This document shows positions 57,616 through 64,000 of a stretch of DNA of 64,000 nucleotides, piece by piece. Location of the stretch: the NCBI RefSeq assembly GCF_022317005.1, contig NZ_CP081006.1, positions 1,550,001-1,614,000 on the forward strand. The letters run 5' to 3'. Numbering within the stretch: position 1 is the stretch's first letter; each line of letters begins with the position of its first letter. The translations under genes were made by a program, and so were the position numbers. The notes under the pieces were generated by a model. It searched no databases. It saw only the letters and a list, made by a program, of their open reading frames with translations, and was not told where the DNA came from. This DNA is from Mycobacterium sp. IDR2000157661. Its GTDB lineage: Bacteria; Actinomycetota; Actinomycetes; Mycobacteriales; Mycobacteriaceae.

Positions 57616-59601
57616 TCAGGCCGGGTGCAGGGACACCGCGATTCCGGAATAGCGCACCATGCCGGTCACGACGTCGATGTCGTCCTTGCTGGTGAGGCGG
57701 TTGACGTTGGCCGCGTGGTGACCGTGTGGAATCGACACCGCCCCGCGCCGCATCGCCTCGTCGAGCTTGGCCACGCCGGTGATCTCCCCGTTGGCGCTGC
57801 GCACCGTGACGGGGGCGCCGCTGACGACGCACGCTGCCGCGCCGTCGTCGGGATTGATCAGGATCTCGGCGGGCTCGCCGAGGAAGTCGAGTTGCCCGTT
57901 GAGCTTCTTGCGCTGCCTGCGCGGCACCAACACCAACGGCGGGGGCGGCTCGAGCGCGGCGAGCTGGCCCACGAGCAGCGGCGGCGCCAGACGCCAGCCG
58001 CCCATCCGCTCGATGTGCGCGTCGACCCACGCGGCGGGCAGTTCGCGCCCGGCGTCGGCCCATCCGGTGGCGGCCACCTCGTCGTACTTGGCCCGCGCGC
58101 CGGCCAGCAGGACGGTCAACACGTCGTCGTCGGTGCTGCGGTCGGGGTCGCCGAGCGTGCCGAGGTCATAACCGAGCCGCCGGCCCAGTTCGGCGAACAC
58201 CCACCACATCGAGCGCCGCTCACCCACCGGCGCCACCACCGCCGGGGTGTACTGCACCGACACCCGGGCGCTGAGGATGTCGTGGATGGTGATGTCGGGC
58301 CGCTCCAGCGGATCCTTGGTCGGCAGCACATGGGTGGCCAGTCGGGTGGTCTCGTTGTCGACGATCTCGGTGGTCGCGAACACCTCGAGCCGCTGCAGTG
58401 CGGGCACGAGCGTGCCGGTTTCGGGGAAGCTGGTGACCAGGCTGCCGCCGACGTTGATGAGCGCACGGATGTTGCCCGCCGCGATCTCGTCGGGCAGCAC
58501 CGCGCACGGCCACTCGTTGATGAACGCCTGTGCCTCGGGTCGGCTGCGGGGGCCGGGACCGAAGGCGCCGTCGATCGGTGTGATCGGCAGCAGGTCGCCG
58601 AAGGCCTCGAGTTGGTAGGCGAAGCCGGGGTGGAACCAGGTGCCGCCCGGCCGGTTCATCGCGCCGGTGAGGATCATCAGCACCCAGGCCAGCCATTGGG
58701 TGACGTTGGCCCGCTCGGCGGTCATGGTGACGCCGGTGCCGGTTTCGATGGCCACGCAGTTCGCCGCGCGCACCGCCGTACCGAGCCGGGTCAACTCTTC
58801 GGGGTCGACGTCGGCGAGGTGCGCGGTGTGCTCGAGCGTGAACGGTTCGACCGCAGCCGCGAGGTCGCCGAGACCCTGCAGCGGCACGTCGGCCTTCATG
58901 CCGTCGCGCAGCAATTCGCGCACCAGGTAGGCCAGCACGGCGTGATCGGTGCTGGGGCGCGGCGCGAGGTGACCGGTGGCCAGTCGGGCCGTCTCGGTGC
59001 GGCGGGGATCGATCACCCAGACCTGGCCGCGCCTGGCGATCTCGCGCACCGTGCCCGTCGGGTTGGGCATCGAGATCGCGTGGCCGTGCGACACCACCGG
59101 GTTCACCCCGACGAGCAGGAGGAAGTCGGCGTTGTCGAAGTCGGTGCGGCCGGACAGCCCCATGAAGCCGCCGACGAGATCGGAGACCAACGGCTTGGCG
59201 GTGCCGTCGATCGTCAGCGGGCTGAACTTGGCCGGCGTGCCGATGGCCGCGTGCAAAGCCTCGGCCATCCGGAAGCCGGCACTTTCCATGGTGGAGAAGT
59301 AGAACGCGACCGACTCGGGTCCGTGCCGGTCGATGATGTCTTTGAGCCTGGCGCCCAGGTCGTCGAGGCACGCATCCCACGAGGCGTCTCGAAGGGTGCC
59401 GTCGACCCGCATCTGTGGACGTTCGAGCCGGTCGGGGTGATGGTGCAGCAGCGGCAGCGCCCTGCCCTTGCCGCAGGTGTACCCCTTCGAGAACGGATGG
59501 TCCTGATCACCGCGCACCCGCAGCACCTGGTCGCCGTCGACGTCGACCAGGATTCCGCACACCGAGGTACAGATGCGGCAGAAGCTACGCACCGTCTGCA
59601 T
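57616..59601 (-). CDS. Molybdopterin-dependent oxidoreductase (DMSO reductase superfamily)
   Basis: 661 residues. The N-terminal 4Fe-4S motif CRICTSVCGILVDV with CGKG follows at residue 8 onward. Molybdopterin-guanine-dinucleotide domains carry GRTDFDNADFLLLVGVNPVVSHGHA and VWVIDPRRTETARLA, and a C-terminal domain has GDPDRSTDDDVL and VRSANGEITGVAKL. No obvious active-site Cys or SeCys replaces the Ser/Asp ligand in the stretch HAISMPNP. No partner iron-sulfur or cytochrome gene is adjacent. Resembles formate dehydrogenase/BisC-type enzymes; substrate unknown. Confidence 0.87.
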   Translation of the reverse strand: MQTVRSFCRICTSVCGILVDVDGDQVLRVRGDQDHPFSKGYTCGKGRALPLLHHHPDRLERPQMRVDGTLRDASWDACLDDLGARLKDIIDRHGPESVAFYFSTMESAGFRMAEALHAAIGTPAKFSPLTIDGTAKPLVSDLVGGFMGLSGRTDFDNADFLLLVGVNPVVSHGHAISMPNPTGTVREIARRGQVWVIDPRRTETARLATGHLAPRPSTDHAVLAYLVRELLRDGMKADVPLQGLGDLAAAVEPFTLEHTAHLADVDPEELTRLGTAVRAANCVAIETGTGVTMTAERANVTQWLAWVLMILTGAMNRPGGTWFHPGFAYQLEAFGDLLPITPIDGAFGPGPRSRPEAQAFINEWPCAVLPDEIAAGNIRALINVGGSLVTSFPETGTLVPALQRLEVFATTEIVDNETTRLATHVLPTKDPLERPDITIHDILSARVSVQYTPAVVAPVGERRSMWWVFAELGRRLGYDLGTLGDPDRSTDDDVLTVLLAGARAKYDEVAATGWADAGRELPAAWVDAHIERMGGWRLAPPLLVGQLAALEPPPPLVLVPRRQRKKLNGQLDFLGEPAEILINPDDGAAACVVSGAPVTVRSANGEITGVAKLDEAMRRGAVSIPHGHHAANVNRLTSKDDIDVVTGMVRYSGIAVSLHPA

Positions 59602-59677
59602 GGGAGAGAACGTACTCTCGCCAGCGGAGAATCACGCCTGCATTCGCGAGAATGCGATTATCGGCCGAGGGTCCGCC

Positions 59678-60778
59678 CTATAGCGCGACGGTGTCGTAGT
59701 CGCGGACATGGCCGATCAACGTGCGCAGCTGATCGTCGGCCGTGCCGAGGGTGTTGTCGATCGCGGTGAGCCGCGCCGCGTAATGCCCTACGGGGTACTC
59801 GGCCGTCATTCCGATGCCGCCGTGCAACTGGATGGCTTCCTGGGCGATGTGCCTGCCGGAGCGTCCGATCTGCAGCTTGGCCCGCGCGGCGATCACCGGA
59901 TCGAACCGGCCGTCGGCGATCGACATCGCGGCGTAGAAGTTCATGCTGCGCGCGAGTTCCAGCGAAACGTACATATCGGCGGCGCGCTGGGTAAGCACCT
60001 GGAAGCTGCTCAGCGGAACCCCGAACTGCTTGCGGCTGGTGAGGTACTCGGTGGTGAGCCGCAACGCCTCCTCCATGGCGCCGACCGCCTCGGCGCACAG
60101 CGCCGACTGGTGGCGGATGACGGTCCGCGCGATGTGCTCGGTGGCATCCGCACCACCGGACAGCGGCTCGGCGGGCGTGGCGTCGAAGTCGAGCTGGGCG
60201 CCGCGCCTGCCGTCGAAGGTCCGAAAGTCGTGCCGCCTCACCGCTGCGCCGTCGGTCAGGAAGAGGCCTGCGCCGCCGTCGGGCAGCGCGGCCGTGACGA
60301 TGACCTTGTCGGCCGAATCACCGGCCAGCACCGGGTGTTTGCGGCCGGTCACCGTCCAGTCGTCACCGCTGCGCTCGGCCCGGGTGCTCGGTTCGGCGGA
60401 CGGTACCCGGGCGCCGGGCTCATCGTGCGCGAAGGCCAGCAGCGTCCGCCCCTCGGCGACCTCGTCGAGGAGCTGCTGCTCGGCCTCGAGATCGGCAAGC
60501 AATCCGCCCGGTACGAGTGCCGCCGGAGCGACCGGTTCCGGAGCGAGCCGCCGACCGAGCTCGGTCATCACGACCATGATCTCGATCTGGCCGGCCTCGT
60601 CGGGGTCGAAGCCCAGGCCGAGGATGCCGACCTCGGCCAACTGGCTCCACACCTCGCGGCGCCATGCGGGCCCGGTGTCGCTGATGCCCGTGATGCCGGC
60701 GATGTCGGAGTCGCGCGAGAGGACGTCTCGGGTGACGTCACGCAGGAGTTGCTGTTCTTCGGTCAGGTCGAAGTCCAC
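59678..60778 (-). CDS. Acyl-CoA dehydrogenase-family protein (short, beta-type), 366 aa
   Basis: FAD-dependent acyl-CoA dehydrogenase fold: EEQQLLRDVTRDVLS, RKQFGVPLSSFQVLTQRAADMYVSLELARSMNFYAAM and EAIQLHGGIGMTAEYPVGHYAARL. The usual catalytic Glu motif (YxGT) near the C-terminus is replaced by LGTADDQLRTLIG, so this may be the non-catalytic partner of a heterotetramer. Starts 8 bases after the second acyl-CoA dehydrogenase gene, the expected partner. Confidence 0.83.
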   Translation of the reverse strand: MDFDLTEEQQLLRDVTRDVLSRDSDIAGITGISDTGPAWRREVWSQLAEVGILGLGFDPDEAGQIEIMVVMTELGRRLAPEPVAPAALVPGGLLADLEAEQQLLDEVAEGRTLLAFAHDEPGARVPSAEPSTRAERSGDDWTVTGRKHPVLAGDSADKVIVTAALPDGGAGLFLTDGAAVRRHDFRTFDGRRGAQLDFDATPAEPLSGGADATEHIARTVIRHQSALCAEAVGAMEEALRLTTEYLTSRKQFGVPLSSFQVLTQRAADMYVSLELARSMNFYAAMSIADGRFDPVIAARAKLQIGRSGRHIAQEAIQLHGGIGMTAEYPVGHYAARLTAIDNTLGTADDQLRTLIGHVRDYDTVAL

Positions 60779-60785
60779 GGTTCGC

Positions 60786-61961
60786 TCACAATCCCAGAAT
60801 CGTGGACGCCACGATGCTGCGTTGAATCTCGTTGGTACCGCCGTAGATCGACGTCTTGCGGTAATTCAGGTAGCGCGGTGCGGCGTCCTGCGCCCACGCC
60901 GGCTGGTCGAGTTCGCCACCCACGTCGAACGGCAGCGCCTGCGGACCAGCGACCTCGACCAGCAACTCGGTGGCCGCCTGCTGCAGCTGGCTGCCGCGCA
61001 GCTTGAGGATCGACGACGCCGGGTTGGGCTTTCCGTCGGCCTCCGATCCGCTGACCCGCATCTGCGTCAATTCCAGTGCCAGCAACCCGTTCTCGATCTC
61101 GGCGACCCGCGCGGCGAACAGCGGGTCGTCGAGCAGCGGTGTCCCGTTCACGGTCAGCTCGGCGGCCCGCGCCTTGACCTGAGACATCCACAGTTTGGTG
61201 AGCCCGATGCGCGCGATGCCGGTGCGTTCGTTGCCCAGCAGGAACTTGGCGTAGGTCCAGCCCTGGTTCTCCTCGCCGACCAGGTTGCCCGCCGGGATGC
61301 GGACGTCTTCGAAGAAGACCTCGTTGACCTCGAAGCTGCCGTCGATCAGCTCGATGGGCCGCAGCGTGATGCCCGGGGTCGACATCTCGGCGAGCAGGAA
61401 CGAGATACCCGCCTGCTTCTTGGGGGCGTCGGGATTCGTGCGGGCGAGCAGGAAGATCCAGTCCGCGTGCTGGCCGAGTGTCGTCCACGTCTTCTGCCCG
61501 TTCACCACGTAGCTGTCGCCGTCGCGCACCGCGGTGGTGCGCAGCGAGGCGAGATCGGAGCCGGCCTCCGGTTCGGAGAAGCCCTGACACCACCAGATGT
61601 CCAGGTTTGCGGTCGGCGGCAGGAAGCGCTCCTTCATCTCCTGCGAGCCGAACTGAGCAATCACCGGGCCGACCATCTTGGTGTTGAAGGCCAACGGTTC
61701 GGGGACACCGGCCAGCTGCATCTCGTCCAGCCAGATCTGGCGCTGCAGCGGCGTCCAGTCCTTTCCGCCCCATTCGACAGGCCAGTTCGGCACCGCCAGC
61801 CCGTTTGCATGAAGGATGCGCTGGCTGGTGATCATGTCGTCGGGGAAGTCCGGCTCTCCCTGCTGGACTCGCTCGCGGATCTCGGCCGGGATCTCGGTGG
61901 CGTAGAACCGCCGCAACTCGTCGCGGAAGGCGACGTCCTCGTCACTCAACGCCAACTTCAC
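60786..61961 (-). CDS. Acyl-CoA dehydrogenase (FadE), 391 aa
   Basis: Signatures: LPPTANLDIWWCQGFSEPEAGSDLASLRTTAVRDGDSYVVNGQKTWTT, ISFLLAEMSTPGITLRPIE, GWTYAKFLLGNERTGIARIGLTKLWMSQVKARA and YRKTSIYGGTNEIQRSIVASTILGL. The catalytic base region shows GGT in place of the classic Y-E-G-T, which in several subfamilies is replaced by a Glu elsewhere. Probably pairs with the neighbouring shorter protein as alpha2-beta2, as in mycobacterial sterol-degrading pairs. Substrate unknown. Confidence 0.87.
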   Translation of the reverse strand: MKLALSDEDVAFRDELRRFYATEIPAEIRERVQQGEPDFPDDMITSQRILHANGLAVPNWPVEWGGKDWTPLQRQIWLDEMQLAGVPEPLAFNTKMVGPVIAQFGSQEMKERFLPPTANLDIWWCQGFSEPEAGSDLASLRTTAVRDGDSYVVNGQKTWTTLGQHADWIFLLARTNPDAPKKQAGISFLLAEMSTPGITLRPIELIDGSFEVNEVFFEDVRIPAGNLVGEENQGWTYAKFLLGNERTGIARIGLTKLWMSQVKARAAELTVNGTPLLDDPLFAARVAEIENGLLALELTQMRVSGSEADGKPNPASSILKLRGSQLQQAATELLVEVAGPQALPFDVGGELDQPAWAQDAAPRYLNYRKTSIYGGTNEIQRSIVASTILGL

Positions 61962-62009
61962 GGTCTGTCCTCTCGTCGGTGCTGATTACGGCTGACTACC
62001 CACGCGACA

Positions 62010-62729
62010 CTACTTCCAGGCGAAGACCGGCTGCTCGAGGTCGTCGACCGGGTCGTGGCGGCCTTCGAGGCCCAGCCACCGCAACTGCAGCAGCACCGCG
62101 CCGGTGGGGGCGTGGATCAGGTCGTTACCGAGGGGGATCTGCACGACCGGCCGCGGGCTCTCGGGGATCTCGACGAAGCGCGGCGAGTCTTCGCGCTGTA
62201 ACTGGTGCAGCCCGACCCGGTACACCGCCGTCACCTCGTCGGGCGCCGGGTACAGCTCGAGGCGTCCTGCGCCCCAGATCACCACCGGCGTGATGACGTA
62301 ACCGGACCGCGTCGAATAATCGTCCAGCAGGCCGAGCACCGTCGACCCGTCCAACCGGACCCCCACCTCCTCGTCGAGTTCGCGCAGCGCGGCATCGACC
62401 ACGGTCTCGCCCGGGTCGAGCCGACCGCCGGGCAGCGCCCACTGCGCGGCGTGCGTCGAGAGTCGAGAGGCCCGTCGACACAGCAGAAACGCCGCGCCCC
62501 CCGACACGTCGATCATGCGGCCGTCGAGGCCGTCCTCCGGCATCGGTCGCCCGGCGATCCAGTCCTCGACATCGGCGGGGTCCACCCTGTCCTCGCCCAG
62601 TTCCGAATCGACCAGCACCACCGCCACCGCGGCGTGCCGCTTGGTGGGATCCGTCACGGCACGGCGCTCATGCCGGGCGATGTTCGCGCGGATTCGGTCC
62701 CGCAGCGCCTCGTCGTAGCGGATGGTCAC
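62010..62729 (-). CDS. Nudix hydrolase, 239 aa
   Basis: GTG 62729. The Nudix box GGRLDPGETVVDAALRELDEEVG is complete (G-x5-E-x7-RE-x2-EE-x-G). N-terminal residues TIRYDEALRDRIRANIARHERRAV and the later YVITPVVIWGAG, VYRVGLHQL and VQIPLGNDLIHAPTG fit the CoA/NADH pyrophosphatase-type subfamily. Hydrolyses nucleoside diphosphates linked to another group; the exact substrate is not readable. The longer in-frame reading upstream is the antisense of the repeat peptide gene and is not real. Confidence 0.87.
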   Translation of the reverse strand: MTIRYDEALRDRIRANIARHERRAVTDPTKRHAAVAVVLVDSELGEDRVDPADVEDWIAGRPMPEDGLDGRMIDVSGGAAFLLCRRASRLSTHAAQWALPGGRLDPGETVVDAALRELDEEVGVRLDGSTVLGLLDDYSTRSGYVITPVVIWGAGRLELYPAPDEVTAVYRVGLHQLQREDSPRFVEIPESPRPVVQIPLGNDLIHAPTGAVLLQLRWLGLEGRHDPVDDLEQPVFAWK

Positions 62730-62820
62730 CGCTCGACCATAGCCGTGGCTGCCAAGCACCTTGTTTGCGTCGTAACCTGCAGGGCAACACCGTGCGGTAC
62801 GACCACAACAGAAGGGGACC

Positions 62821-63072
62821 ATGATGGCACTCGACGACGACGACATCACCACCTCCGGCGGCGGCGGCGAAGGCACCGCCGACGGCGGCTCCAACCCCGA
62901 GGGCCATGACGGTGGCGCCGACGGCACCGCAGGCGGCGAAGGCACCGCCGACGGCGGCTCCAACCCCGAGGGTCACGACGGTGGCGCCGACGGCACCGCA
63001 GGCGGTGAAGGCACCGCCGACGGCGGCTCCAACCCCGAGGGTCATGACGGCGGTGCCGACGGCACCGCGTGA
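62821..63072 (+). CDS. Acidic repeat peptide, candidate RiPP precursor, 83 aa
   Basis: ATG 62821 after an AGAAGGGG ribosome site. A 14-residue N-terminal segment (MMALDDDDITTSGG) is followed by three identical 23-residue units beginning GGEGTADGGS and ending GGADGTA, and the protein ends with the third unit. It has no Cys, Lys, Arg, Phe, Tyr or Trp, and each unit contains 9 Gly, 3 Asp, 2 Glu, 1 Asn and 1 His. This fits a precursor with multiple cores for the JmjC hydroxylase encoded next. It could instead be a disordered structural peptide. Strongly acidic, no signal peptide. Confidence 0.7.
   Translation: MMALDDDDITTSGGGGEGTADGGSNPEGHDGGADGTAGGEGTADGGSNPEGHDGGADGTAGGEGTADGGSNPEGHDGGADGTA
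62863..63069 (+). repeat. Three tandem 69-bp units (23 codons each)
   Basis: Units at 62863-62931, 62932-63000 and 63001-63069. Units 1 and 2 differ at two bases, and unit 3 differs from each of the others at five. Every difference is synonymous, so the protein repeats are perfect. Confidence 0.95.
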
Positions 63073-63094
63073 CATCTGCTCGATTCTGAGCCCG

Positions 63095-64000
63095 ATGCTT
63101 CAGCGCTGCATCGCGACCGACGCCCGGACGTTCGCCGACGAGTACTGGGGTCGCAAGCCGTTACTCAGCAGAGCCGAGGCGCTGCCCCGCGACTTCGGCG
63201 ATCTACTCAGCCCCGACACGGTGGACGAGTTGATCGCCGAGCGCGGGGTACGCGCGCCGTTCGTCCGGCTGGCCAAAGAGGGCGACGTCCTGGCCAAGGA
63301 CTGCTATCTCGGGCCCGCCGGTTTCGGCGCGGAGGTGACCGATCAGCTCGACTCGGCGAAGGTGCTCGGCGAATTCGCCTCCGGCGCAACGATTGTGCTG
63401 CAGGGCCTGCACCGGCTGTGGCCCCCGCTGATCGACTTCGTCCGGCAGGCGGTCGACGATGTCGGGCACCCGGTACAGGCGAACGCGTACATCACGCCGC
63501 CGGTCAACCGCGGCTTCGCCCCGCACTACGACGTCCACGACGTCTTCATCCTGCAGGCCGCCGGGCAGAAGCGCTGGATGGTGCACGAGCCCGTCCATGA
63601 GCACCCACTGCCGTCGCAGCCATGGACCCGGCACCGCGAGGCGATCGCCGAGCGGGTCGCGACCGAACCGGTCATCGACACCGTGCTGAGTCCCGGCGAT
63701 GCGCTGTACCTGCCCCGCGGTTGGGTGCACTCCGCGCAGGCCATGGAGTCCACGTCGATCCACCTCACCATCGGGGTCTCGACGACGACGGGAGTCGACG
63801 TGGCTCGCGCGGTGGTCGAACAGCTGGCGACCGACGCCGCGTTCCGGCGCTCACTGCCCATGGGCGTCGATCAGACCGACGTTGACGAGACCATCGCCAC
63901 GGTGACCAAGGTGATGGCCGAGATGGTGGCGTCGCTGCGCGACGACGCGGCCGGCCTGAGCGGTGGCGCGGCCGCGCAGTTGGCTCGACGCTACGTCGAC
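63095..64000 (+). CDS. JmjC/cupin-fold Fe(II)/2-oxoglutarate hydroxylase (3' end beyond window)
   Basis: 302 codons are visible before the window ends. The N-terminus (FADEYWGRKPLLSRAEALPRDFGDLLSPDTVDELI) is that of ribosomal-oxygenase-type (MINA53/NO66/YcfD) JmjC proteins. The iron ligands His144-x-Asp146 (RGFAPHYDVHDVFILQAAGQKRWMV) and His212 (LYLPRGWVHSAQA) are intact, and a C-terminal helical domain (DVARAVVEQLATDAAFRRSL) follows. Such enzymes hydroxylate His, Arg, Asp or Asn side chains of proteins. It begins 22 bases after the repeat peptide gene, making that peptide its likely substrate. The ribosome site before ATG 63095 is weak. Confidence 0.85.
   Translation, partial: MLQRCIATDARTFADEYWGRKPLLSRAEALPRDFGDLLSPDTVDELIAERGVRAPFVRLAKEGDVLAKDCYLGPAGFGAEVTDQLDSAKVLGEFASGATIVLQGLHRLWPPLIDFVRQAVDDVGHPVQANAYITPPVNRGFAPHYDVHDVFILQAAGQKRWMVHEPVHEHPLPSQPWTRHREAIAERVATEPVIDTVLSPGDALYLPRGWVHSAQAMESTSIHLTIGVSTTTGVDVARAVVEQLATDAAFRRSLPMGVDQTDVDETIATVTKVMAEMVASLRDDAAGLSGGAAAQLARRYVD

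Noticed and set aside
57490..59769. Long open frame opposite the molybdopterin enzyme gene (759 codons)
   Set aside because: It mirrors a real gene with Fe-S and molybdopterin motifs and its own translation is His/Arg/Gly-rich without domains, typical of antisense frames in GC-rich DNA.
62863..63069. CRISPR-like array from the 69-bp repeats
   Set aside because: Units are contiguous with no spacers and are in frame within a coding sequence.
62821..63072. PE_PGRS-type glycine-rich protein
   Set aside because: No PE domain and the repeat is 23 residues, Asp/Asn/His-containing and perfectly periodic, unlike GGA/GGX PGRS repeats.

Overview
This is a high-GC actinobacterial chromosome segment. 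Gene content points firmly to Mycobacterium, most likely a fast-growing Mycolicibacterium-type species. Evidence includes treS-maltokinase, fusA2 next to an Rv0121c-type F420 enzyme, a five-gene moxR3 operon, an Rv0203/Rv1174c-type hemophore, a LipE-like esterase, a non-canonical Rv2172c-type MTHFR, FadD/FadE enzymes and deazaflavin-dependent enzymes. These assignments come from recalled protein families, not from a database search. I recognised no rRNA, tRNA, CRISPR array, complete IS element or prophage.

Layout. 0-2.1 kb: the end of an overlapping operon of small membrane proteins, a cupredoxin-like lipoprotein and a polytopic membrane protein. 2.1-8.8 kb: pncA, then the alpha-glucan/trehalose block (glgX on +; treS and mak overlapping on -), with a foldable intergenic element between mak and its neighbour. 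8.9-14.2 kb: HTH protein, HugZ-like protein, phosphoribosyltransferase, Pro-rich membrane protein, F420/PPOX protein and fusA2. 14.2-17.7 kb: an overlapping operon of an S53 (sedolisin) protease and two membrane proteins. 17.7-24.8 kb: a signalling island with two STAS anti-anti-sigma proteins, a PAS-GAF-PP2C-HATPase protein, a GAF-ANTAR protein, two tiny leader ORFs, and two paralogous lipoproteins with identical 45-residue C-termini; a TetR regulator and an MHS transporter follow. 26.1-30.2 kb: moxR3 operon. 30.3-38 kb: coiled-coil protein, rhomboid protease, hemophore, secreted protein, LipE-like esterase, flavoprotein, glutaminyl cyclase, SigF-like sigma factor and two gene remnants. 38-46.7 kb: hrpA, FUSC protein, MTHFR, Ddn-like enzyme, ANTAR protein and selO. 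46.7-57.5 kb: membrane coiled-coil proteins, DUF899, FMO, an internally deleted epimerase, an esterase with a 35-residue zinc-ribbon gene, AKR, EEP hydrolase, FAAL-type FadD and metallophosphoesterase. 57.6-62.7 kb: molybdopterin oxidoreductase, two acyl-CoA dehydrogenases and a Nudix hydrolase.

The most unusual locus is at the right edge (62.8-64 kb). A tiny acidic peptide gene made of three perfect 23-residue repeats (no Cys, Lys, Arg or aromatic residues) is followed 22 bases later by a JmjC/cupin Fe(II)/2-oxoglutarate hydroxylase of the ribosomal-oxygenase type. It looks like a substrate-modifier pair, i.e. a candidate undescribed multi-core RiPP whose Asp, Asn or His residues would be hydroxylated. 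The window ends inside the hydroxylase, so any export or maturation genes beyond it are unseen.

Working together: TreS and Mak turn trehalose into maltose-1-phosphate for the GlgE glucan route, and GlgX debranches the glucan. The STAS/phosphatase/kinase proteins look like a split version of the Rv1364c-type partner-switching regulator, and a SigF-family sigma factor lies 16 kb away. Genes are tightly packed and many same-strand neighbours share 4-base ATGA or GTGA overlaps.
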